DNA from: Schoenoplectus triqueter
Lineage: Eukaryota > Streptophyta > Magnoliopsida > Poales > Cyperaceae
Length of the DNA: 41,827 nucleotides
Direction: 5' to 3'
Assembly (NCBI GenBank): GCA_964058805.1
Contig: CAXKVV010000645.1
Coordinates: 1-41,827 of the forward strand
The position numbers were made by a program, and so were the translations under genes. The notes under the pieces were generated by a model. It saw nothing but the letters and a program-made list of their open reading frames with translations. It was not told the DNA's origin and ran no database searches. Below, piece by piece: positions 33,853 through 41,827 of this stretch. The stretch's first letter is position 1; each line of letters starts with the position of its first letter.

Positions 33853-34134
33853 CATCAAAATCGCATACCCGTTCTGCCCGGCCCATACCTCCAGGCCTGA
33901 AAATCCCGGTCCGTCCTGCCTACGGGCTAAGTTTTTCTGGCCCGGCCCAGCCAGACCCATTCTGCAGTGCAGTTTTTTAAAATCAACTAAGAAATAATTT
34001 TTTTTTTGAGAATCTTAGATTATGAATTTGAGAAAACTTAAATATATGAAAGTTGTAGATTTTATTGTTACGAATCTATAGAATTTTTCAGAAGCTAACC
34101 TTCATTATATGATTTTTTTAGATTGATACGTTCT

Positions 34135-35301
34135 TGATAGTAATTGTAAGCCCTAGGATGTTGGTATTGAAAGGTCAAGAAGGTGCAAGAATGTAAAGAA
34201 CCTAAGGTATAAATGTATAAACCGGTTTGGGGCTTAATGTTCAAGTGTAATGGCAGCGGAATACGATTTAAATTAATTCAATTCTCACAAGAATATAGCA
34301 ATCAAAGAAATATGAGAAAAGAAAAGTAAAGATAAAACAAGAACACAAGATGTAACGGAGTTCGGCTTTAACAATGCCTACGTCTCCGGGACCCTCAGCC
34401 TCTAACAATTGAGGTTGAGCCGATATATTTGAAAAGAGTTTTTACACTTGTATAACTTGGTCCCTTACAAAAATGGGCTGCCAAGCCTATCAGTAACAAG
34501 AGTGACAACACACTCAAAAAGGTGAGTGACAACACACTCAAGAAAAGGTGAGCACTACAGCTCAAAAGAATATTTTCAAGAAGATCACGAAGGATCAAGT
34601 TGGGATAATAGAGAGAAGCAAGATTGAGCTTGAACAAGGATTTGGCTAATTGTGTGTATAAATATATTGAATTATCTCTCTCACTTTGTATATGGCTAGT
34701 AAGCTCTCTGGAGTAATGATTTAGCTGGATTGGTTAACCCACTCATAAGCTAGCTTCAGTGAGAGAGGTGATCCTTTTAAAATAGATTTTCTGAAGAAAC
34801 TATTTTTCGGCCTGAACCGTTATAATATTTTGTGAATCGTTATAATGATTTGGAAAGAATAGCTGTTGGATGAACTGATCTGAAACGTTATAACGATTTA
34901 TCAAATCGTTATACGTTTCATAAATCATTGTAACGATTACTGAAACGTTACATAACGATACACTCTGGTTTCTTTTTAGGATATTTCTGCCTTAGAATAT
35001 TTTTGAGTATTGAGATGAACCGTTATAACGTTTACTGAATCGTTATAACGATTCCCTGGGCAGATGTAATTTTCTTATTGTTTAAGCTCAATTTATCTTG
35101 ACCAATTCAACCCAGTTTGAATCTAACTAAACCTAAGCCTAATGCAGTCTTGATTAAGCTCTTATATCCCAGCACTAGTCTTGGTTCTTGTGCACTAGTT
35201 CATTTGCATGTTAATCCCTGCACACAACTCAAACAAGGCAAATTGTAAAATTCAAGATTATTTTACAAATCGACAAATCAAAGAAGATGTTAAGTGTAAC
35301 A
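34135..35301 (-). repeat. 3' LTR of the copia element
   Basis: 1167 bp, TG...CA on the minus strand. It shares with the 5' LTR long blocks such as CCGATATATTTGAAAA, GTGAGTGACAACACACTCAA and AAACTATTTTTCGGCCTGAA. Exact CGTTATAACG palindromes occur at 34886, 35031 and 35041. It is about 20 bp shorter than the 5' LTR, mostly in the TAACG array. Confidence 0.93.
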
Positions 35302-35302
35302 A

Positions 35303-35314
35303 TCTCTCCCTTTT
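35303..35314 (-). promoter_or_regulatory. Polypurine tract of the copia element
   Basis: The minus strand reads AAAAGGGAGAGA directly before the TG of the 3' LTR. This is the usual plus-strand primer site for reverse transcription. Confidence 0.85.
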
Positions 35315-35589
35315 ATCGATTTGTAAAACATGCATGGGTGCATAGATATAACATATGATGTGGATTTCACCCAAAAACTTCTCCCCCTTTTTGGAAATCG
35401 GGCAAAAGGGTGCGAATAAAGAATTTATTTTAATTTAGCTCCCCCTAAATTGATTGCCCCCCCTTAATATATGCACCGTGTATAAGATAAAAAATTTAAA
35501 ATATTTCCAAAATAAAAATATATAATACATTAGCTAACTCCCCCTAAATATGTATATGATTTGAAGGGACAATTAAGCATTGTGAGTCT

Positions 35590-37650
35590 CTAATTTTTAA
35601 TTTTAGGAACCCAAACAACATTTATAATGTTGTTTTCTTTTCTAAGTTTGCAATCAAGTGAGATATGACCAATATAACAACAATAATTGCAAAATACACA
35701 TGTTTGAAACTTTTTACTACCTTTAACAAATGTATTTTGGTAGCTTTCTTTTAATCATTGTGCTTGGGTCTTGGGTTTTTCTTTAGAAATATTTTTATGT
35801 TTTTGAGAAATAACTTGTTTATGCTCATATCTTTGAGCTTTGATTTGAAAATTATTTTGATTCTTAAACTCATAAAACCAACCATCGGGTCCTTTAAAAT
35901 ACAATTTGTTTGACCAACTAGGATTAAAAAATGTAGCATTGTTGTTTTGAATTTTTTTTCCTTTGTTAATCTTTTTATCAATTTTCTTATATTGAAATGC
36001 ATAATTGTGTTTCTTCTTGATAGATTTAGCATTAGTAGATTTCACAATTTTTGCATTTGACCATTGACTTTGTTTCTCTTTTGATTTAGGGCAATTTGAA
36101 GTCTTAGAAGATTTCTTATATCCAAGACCCGACTTGTTGCTAGGCCTTTGACCTATAACCTTGTCTAAATCCATTAAAGTAATGCTTGTTGAAATACATG
36201 AGGATTTTAGTGTTCTATTTCCAATTTCTAAAGTTTGCACTTTCACTTTTAATGTTGCGACTTCATCTAAGTGCATTTGACAATTCTTTTCCAGATTTTA
36301 TAATTTAAACTCATAAGATTGAACCTTTTAACTCAAACTCTAAAATTTTATTTTTAAGTCTCTCAATTATTTTTTTTTTGAGAAGATGAATCATGAATAG
36401 GACTGTCTAAACTAGATACAAAAGATTCAATTACATCCTCATCATCAAAATTATTTGTATTTTCAATAAAAAAAATTATCATTCTCAACATAATCATCAT
36501 CACTATCATCCCAAGTGGATGTAGTGCAAGGTACTACTAGATTGTGAAATTGAAATTTTAAGAAGTTTGTACCTTAGGTGCATATGAGTTCATCTTCATA
36601 TTCTTAGATATTGCAATGTCGTGTAGGATCTTCAATGTGCACAAGTCGGTAATGTTATTTCTTGCTACAATCTCATCAACATCCACCACGGATGAGCTCT
36701 CCTCCACGTGCGCAATTAGGGCAAGATTAAGTGGATTTCTTTCATCTTTCTTTCTCTTAACATGATTGCTTGTGGCTAGCATAACATCAATTCTCTCAAA
36801 GTTTTGCTTCTTCTTATTTGGAAAGACCAATGAACAATTGTGTGTTGTGTGATCTTCCTTATGACATGAAAAACATATACATGTCATTCCTTTCTCATCT
36901 CGCTCCTCATTGTGCTCATTTTCAAGATTTAACATTCTTTCAAACATCTTCGTAATGACTTGATCATTCAGAGAAGATGAGCTAGATGATGTCTTGCTCA
37001 AATAGTGGTGTGATGGAGATCTTTGAGCTTGAAGTCCGGTTTCTTTGAGTTTTGGTGTGAGCTCTCCGTTTTGTCGTAGCTTCTCCTCAAAGCATAGAAG
37101 ATGAGTGAATACTTCTTCATGTGTGAATTCGCCAAAAGAGCATTGCATTGCTTCTAAAGTGCTTATCATGCTCTCCCATCTTGGTCTTCTCATCATTGCC
37201 CTAAAAATCTTGCCTGCAATCTTAGAGTTAGACAAAGATTCTCCAACTTCATCAAATTCATTAAGAATATGTATTAATCTTGAATACATATTCTCAATTG
37301 ATTCTCCTTCTTGTATACAAAAATTTTGAAATTCGGACTCTAGACCCATTAGTTTTGTTCTTTTCATTTGAGTGTTGCCCTCAAATCTATTCAATAGGGT
37401 CTCTCACATTTCACTAGCAATTTCGGTAGTACCAAATAATATAACAATATTTTCACTAACTGATTTTAAGGTAACATTGACGGCATAATCATTTTGAGAT
37501 TTCAGTTCTTTGACCTTTTGTGTCATTGTAAGGTTGCTAGGATCATAATGCGGTACATAACCATGTTGGACAACATCCCAAATGCCTAGAATGTTGAGGG
37601 TTCTTTTATATGCATTAAAGAAGTCATCTTGGACCAAAAATACCACAAAT
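35590..37650 (-). pseudogene. copia Gag, interrupted
   Basis: Read on the minus strand. The N-terminal part (37646-37404) has DDFFNAYKRTLNILGIWDVV. A TGA at about 37406 falls where a Trp codon is expected before ETLLNRFEG. The middle (37394-36558) has a UBN2-type Gag region with GESIENMYSRLIHILNEFDE and a first zinc knuckle CFSCHKEDHTTHNC (CX2CX4HX4C). A stop at 36558 and others to 36280 interrupt it. The next open part (36276-35755) is Lys/Asn/Gln-rich. A second knuckle CNYCCYIGHISLDC follows near 35660, then VWVPK and a stop. Gag forms the particle that packages the RNA. The in-frame stops make this copy inactive. The length and two knuckles suggest a copia lineage with a long Gag, but the lineage is not fixed. 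Confidence 0.85.
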
Positions 37651-37673
37651 AAAGCAATTAAAACTGAGCTCCT

Positions 37674-37685
37674 GCTCTGATACCA
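37674..37685 (-). promoter_or_regulatory. Primer-binding site of the copia element
   Basis: The minus strand reads TGGTATCAGAGC three bases inside the 5' LTR end. This is complementary to the 3' end of plant initiator methionine tRNA, the usual copia primer. Confidence 0.93.
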
Positions 37686-37688
37686 CTT

Positions 37689-38874
37689 TGATAGTAATTG
37701 TAAGCCCTATGATGTTGGTATTGAAAGGTCAAGAAGGTGCAAGAATGTAAAGAACCTAAGGTATAAATGTATAAACCGGTTTGGGGCTTAATTTTCAAGT
37801 GTAATGACAGCGGAATACGATTTAAATCAATTCAATTCTCACAAGAATATAGCAATCAAAGAAATGTGAGAAAAGAAAAGTAAAGATAAAATAAGAACAC
37901 AAGATGTAACGGAGTTCGACTTTAACAATGCCTATGTCTCCGGGACCCTCAACCTCTAACAATTGAGGTTGAGCCGATATATTTGAAAATGGTTTTTACA
38001 CTTGTAGAACTTGGTTCCTTATAAAAATGGGTTGCCAAGCCTATCGGTAACAAGAGTGACAACACACTCAAAAAGATGAGTGACAACACACTCAAGAAAA
38101 GGTGAGCACTACAGCTCAAAAGAATATTTTCAAGAAGATCACGAAGAATCAAGTTGGGAGAATAGAGAGAAGCAAGATTGAGCTTGAACAAGGATTTGGC
38201 TAATTGAGTGTATAAATCTATTGAATTATCTCTCTCACTTTGTATATGGCTAGTAAGCTCTCTGGAGTAATGATTTAGCTAGATTGGTTAACTCACTCAT
38301 AAGCTAGCTTCAGTGAGAGAGGTGATCCTTTTAAAATAGAGTTTCTGAAGAAACTATTTTTCGGCCTGAATCGTTATAATGGTTTGGAAAGAATAGCTGT
38401 TGGATCAACTGATCTGAAACGTTATAACGATTTATCAAATCGTTATACATTTCATGAAACGTTATAACAATTACAGAATCGTTATACGTTTCACAAATCA
38501 TTGTAACGATTACTGAAATGTTACATAACGATACACTCTGGTTTCTTTTTAGGATATTTCCGCCTTAGAATATTTTTGAGTATTGAGATGAATCGTTATA
38601 ACGTTTACTGAATCGTTATAACGATTCCCTGGGCAGATGCAATTTTCTTGTTGTTTACGCTCAATTTATCTTGACCAATTCAACCCAGTTTGAATCTAAC
38701 TAAATCTAAGCCTAATGCAGTCTTGATTAAGCTCTTATATCACAGCACTAGTCTTGGTTCTTGTGCACTAGTCCATTTGCATGTTAATCCTTGCACAAAA
38801 CTCAAACAAGACAAATTATAAAATTCAAGATTGTTTTGCAAATCGACAAATCAAAGAAGATGTTAAGTGTAATA
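37689..38874 (-). repeat. 5' LTR of the copia element
   Basis: 1186 bp, paired with 34135-35301. Exact CGTTATAACG palindromes lie at 38420, 38594 and 38614, among many near-copies. Two copies of GTGACAACACACTCAA lie near 38055-38097. Substitutions and small indels against the 3' LTR show that the insertion is not recent. Confidence 0.93.
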
Positions 38875-39369
38875 GTTCTATTTTTGAAAGAGATCAAAAA
38901 TATAAAAATGATAGATATAATTATCATGATTTTAGAAAAAATAATTTTGTATCGATTAGATTTTTTAGTTAAAAGATATGACTAAAAGATAGCAAGGTGT
39001 CTATTGAATTACATTGTTCACATTTATAAATTTAAAAAATATTAGTGCTTCTATTCATATAATAATATCATAACTAAATGCTTAATATAATTTAAATGAT
39101 ATTAGTGTTATATTAAAATTCTACATAATTTTTAGAATATATTAATATATAATATATATAAATATATATAATATAATTATAATTATAAATAGATTATATA
39201 TATATATATATACAATTACTCCGGATCGTACAGACGGGCCTAACTTCAAACCTGTACCCGTCCCGGCTCTACCCATTTATTGATCGGGCCGGAGGGATTG
39301 ATGTCGGACCAGAACGGATCCGAATGGGTCCACCGGACCCCGAGCCAAATTGTGATCCCTATCTGTAAT

Positions 39370-39689
39370 GCTTAATTAACAGAAGAAGTGAGGAACAAGT
39401 CTCAGAAAGGAAGACTGTACAAATATCTCTATCTCTATTTTATTTATTAAACATTCAAGTACTCTGAATTTACAATATATTTTTTTTTAATTTTCAGAAT
39501 TAATATGATCCATCAGATGAAATTATTTTTTAAAATTTTATATTACATATGTGGACAACATATTAATGTTCAGATTAACCTCTCAAACGTTATGATTACA
39601 TGAATTTCGCTATCACTATAGTTGCTCCCTTGCAAATCTAATTTCGTCACTTTATTCGTATGCTCGCAAGACGGGCAGTTTCTTTTGAA
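39370..39689. other. AT-rich intergenic DNA
   Basis: Nothing recognised. Confidence 0.4.
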
Positions 39690-39840
39690 ACGAATTTAAA
39701 TAAAATTAAAAATAATTCATTTAAATCTCTACATAACAGTTTAAATATGAATTTTAATGTACGAAACTGTTTATTATTATTAAATCAGAATCGTTTGATC
39801 GGATGAATCAAGAACCGCTCTGCAGCAAAACTCCCAGGAT
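39690..39840. repeat. Dispersed repeat family C, copy 3
   Basis: It contains GAATTTTAATGTACGA, TTTATTATTATTAAAT and GATCGGATGAATCA in the same order as the two copies at 7204-7575. Confidence 0.5.
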
Positions 39841-39879
39841 ATGTTTGACACTCAATGGAATAGCAAAAAGTTGAAATAG

Positions 39880-40430
39880 AATTGCTATTCCGACGAATTA
39901 ATTTGCCAAACAAAATTTAGACTAAGTAGAAGAGTGCAGAAAAGTGCTAATCCGGTATACCAAGTTAGAGGTGGTATACCGAATTAGCTCTCGTCGGAAT
40001 AACGATTTATTGTTTGATTATATTATATTATATTATATTATATTATTATGATTATGATTATGATTACAATTTATTAGTATTATATTATGATTTATTATTA
40101 TATTAATATTATGATAATTATTTTTTATCATCACTGTTAATATTATAATATTATTTATTATCATTATATTATAATAATTTAATTTTATTATTATATTATT
40201 ATATTATGATTATATTATTAAAATTAAAATTATTTATTATTATATTATTATATTATGATTATATTTATATTATTATACTATTATTATCATTATTATTTTA
40301 CTATTATTTTTATTATCATCATTGTTAGTATTATAATTATTCATATTTTAACTATTCTAATTAACAACTGTCAAATAATATTTTCACTTTTTTAAATAGT
40401 CAAAAATATCACTTTTTTACTTTTTTTTTA
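39880..40430. repeat. Dispersed repeat family D, copy 2 (inverted), with AT microsatellite core
   Basis: It is the reverse complement of the organisation at 7640-7985. GGAATAGCAA and CTAAGTAGAAGAGTG come first, then GGTATACC...GGTATACC, a core of TATTATA and TTATTATTA units (40018-40320), then TCTAATTAACAACTGTCAAA and ACTATTTAAAAAAG-like arms. The core is far longer than in copy 1. Confidence 0.6.
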
Positions 40431-40499
40431 AAAAAACACTATTTTATTATTCTTCCAAAATAATTTTGTAAAGTTATTCCTTATTTACCTAACGAACCG

Positions 40500-41451
40500 A
40501 GAGGATACCGATTCTACGCTCGCATCCGCTCTCGCTCACCCCCGCTGTTCCCTTCCGCGCACGCACACCTTTGCCGTTCCTCTACCTCAGTGAGACTCTC
40601 GCACCCTCTCTCCCAACCCGTCCGTCCTTCCCCCCTTATTCTCCTAGAATCGAAGCACACCCTCTCTCCCAACCCGTTCCTCGTCCCCTCCTGGAATCGA
40701 AGCACCACTTTCACCAAGGCCGTTTCCCTTATTGGGCGGTTCCGCCGATCTAGAGCAATACCGCATCGGAACCGATTTTTAGACCATCTCAGGTCCCATG
40801 CTACCCCGCACTAGGCCCTTGCGATTGTCGCGGACACTCCACCATCAATGGTCCTTGAGCATCCTTCCCCGCTAAGGTTCAATTCCTAGTCGCCTCTTTG
40901 TTATTTTATTCATCAGACAGTTAATCTTCGATCTGTATTTCTGGTTGGTTGGTTCCTGCTACTGAATTTAGAGTTTAGTGCCTATAGATCTCTATAAACC
41001 CTATTGAAGCAATAAAAAGTGCAAATTTCATTGTGGTGGCACCATTTTCGACCGCTTTGTTATTAACTGATTGATAGGCTGATTGCGCATTAGAAAGCAC
41101 AAGTTTTATATTATTATTTAAAAGAAAAATGTTGTTTAAAATCACCTGGAAGGAAGTTCTTTTTCACTTAAGCGAGTTTTACATACTTACCTTTCGCCAG
41201 TTTGATAACTTTAGAGAAGGGGCTGTCGGGAAATTTCATGTTAAAAAAGGAATGAATTGAAATATGATAACTTTGAAACTGATTTATGGTAGTGTTCCTT
41301 TCCAAATATAATTATTTCATTTCCAGCATTTAAATGTACTTTTATATGTGTGCATAAGTTCTTTAAATGATTTAACCTTGATGTTTAACACTTTGTTTTC
41401 CTCACAGGTGTGCTTGACTTCCGTTTTTGATAGACATCAATTAATGTAATA
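40500..41451 (+). promoter_or_regulatory. Promoter and leader of the Got1/Sft2-like gene
   Basis: Base composition shifts at about 40500 to C-rich DNA with CTCTC tracts, as in plant leaders. It contains a tandem duplication of about 52 bp (units near 40601 and 40655, each with ACCCTCTCTCCCAACCCG and GAATCGAAGCAC). A leader intron is likely. A possible donor is CTAAG|GTTCAA at about 40877. The acceptor TTTTCCTCACAG ends at 41407, 44 bp before the ATG. The transcription start and donor are inferred. Confidence 0.5.
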
Positions 41452-41685
41452 ATGACATATGAGATCAGTGAGATTAAAAGTAAAAAAATTTCTTTGTACT
41501 TCAGATTACTCATTTCAGTCGGTATCAGAAGCAACAGAAATGGGCTTTATTCTAGAAACACCGTTGATGTATTTTATTTCTTGAATAATGCAGAAGTAGG
41601 AATTGGTCTAATAGAATTTGGAATCTTCTTCTCCTTTCTTGGTGTTATTCTATTTTTTGACAGGGGTTTACTGGCTCTCGATAAT
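41452..41685 (+). CDS. Got1/Sft2-like vesicle transport protein, 5' part
   Basis: Exon 41452-41479 encodes MTYEISEIK and splices (A|GTAAAA to GCAG|AA) to 41594-41685. The joined frame continues KVGIGLIEFGIFFSFLGVIL and FFDRGLLALDN, then donor GTATGA at 41686. This matches the N-terminus and first transmembrane hairpin of small four-helix Got1/Sft2-family proteins, which act in transport vesicle fusion at the Golgi. It is closer to the plant MAYEISEIKKIG-type member than to GOT1 itself. The next exon is not found before the window ends, so only 40 codons (about 30% of a 130-140 aa protein) are present. No damage is seen. Confidence 0.87.
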
Positions 41686-41827
41686 GTATGATTTTATCCC
41701 TTACTATTTTTCATCATTGAAAATCTTTTCACCCAGAAAAATACTGTTATTTGCAGCATTGAGGTACTTACACTTGAATCATTTTCATTTTCCAACTGTT
41801 CTTCCTCAATAAAAGTGTTCCTTTGTC

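Larger units (their letters stand above)
34135..38874 (-). mobile_element. Ty1/copia-type LTR retrotransposon, gag only (non-autonomous)
   Basis: Two direct LTRs (37689-38874 as the 5' LTR, 34135-35301 as the 3' LTR) flank 2.4 kb. A perfect 5-bp duplication GTTCT lies at 34130-34134 and 38875-38879. A methionine-initiator-type primer-binding site (37674-37685) and a polypurine tract (35303-35314) are in the expected places. The interior encodes a damaged Gag only. No protease, integrase, reverse transcriptase or RNase H motifs are seen, and the space left for them is almost nil. The 5' terminus of the 5' LTR is mutated (TG to TA at 38874-38873). The element must move, if at all, with enzymes from another copy. 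Confidence 0.92.
32563..39361. mobile_element. hAT-like host element carrying two copia insertions
   Basis: The left terminus is TAGAGATGACAA. The right terminus, inward, is TAGGGATCACAA (10 of 12 identical). The flanks TCTGCGAT (32555-32562) and TCTGTAAT (39362-39369) match at 6 of 8. The element's own DNA is 32563-32636, about 33858-34134 and 38880-39361, roughly 830 bp in all. The inner parts are rich in CCCGGCCC and GGGCCGG words on both sides of the insertions (33875-33960 and 39220-39345), as if they were two arms of one unit. No transposase is seen. It is the oldest layer of the nest. Confidence 0.75.

Noticed and set aside
36558..37394. Longest open frame (278 codons) as a host gene
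   Set aside because: It lies between LTRs with PBS and PPT and has UBN2-type Gag features and a zinc knuckle, so it belongs to the copia element.
1..41827. tRNA, rRNA or snRNA genes
   Set aside because: No stretch was found with convincing tRNA A/B boxes in a cloverleaf context or rRNA-like sequence; a covariance-model scan would be needed to exclude small ones.

Overview
This is nuclear DNA of a flowering plant. The evidence is GT-AG introns interrupting conserved plant genes (ALG10, soluble pyrophosphatase, a Got1/Sft2-type protein), a histone H2A relic with a plant-type intron, high AT content, and a large load of plant-type transposable elements. The species cannot be fixed from the sequence alone. 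There are no bacterial features, CRISPR arrays, or convincing tRNA or rRNA genes.

Layout. (1) 1-600: the 3' end of an unidentified plus-strand gene. (2) 3139-7170: a complete minus-strand ALG10 gene (8 coding exons, 509 aa) for the last glucosylation of the dolichol-linked N-glycan precursor. Intron 2 carries a hAT-like foldback element. (3) 7200-15530: repeats, then a 5'-truncated RTE-type LINE on the minus strand, split by a 5.1-kb solo-LTR-like element (TG...CA ends, 5-bp target duplication). (4) 15530-19140: AT-rich repeats, a decayed histone H2A pseudogene that keeps its intron, a 445-bp hAT MITE with an 8-bp duplication, and a 70-bp fragment copied from the pyrophosphatase gene. (5) 21743-26800: a complete minus-strand soluble inorganic pyrophosphatase gene (8 coding exons, 244 aa, plus a leader exon). 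A Mutator-type MITE sits in intron 3 and a tandem duplication in the leader intron. (6) 26820-32562: intergenic DNA with a second Mutator-type MITE and a 1.78-kb hAT-like element whose ends are packed with CTCGT/ACGAG motifs. (7) 32563-39361: a nest. A hAT-like element received two insertions of one Ty1/copia family: a solo LTR (TSD CATCA) and a gag-only element with two LTRs (TSD GTTCT) in the opposite orientation. (8) 39690-41827: dispersed repeats, then the 5' end of a plus-strand Got1/Sft2-like gene that runs off the window.

The host genes are housekeeping genes (ER glycan assembly, pyrophosphate hydrolysis, Golgi traffic) and show no sign of acting as a unit. The most unusual parts are the nested transposons, whose order of insertion can be read from target duplications; arrays of the perfect 10-bp palindrome CGTTATAACG in the copia LTRs; and the motif-dense ends of the 1.78-kb hAT-like element. 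I found no convincing evidence for a new multi-gene system.
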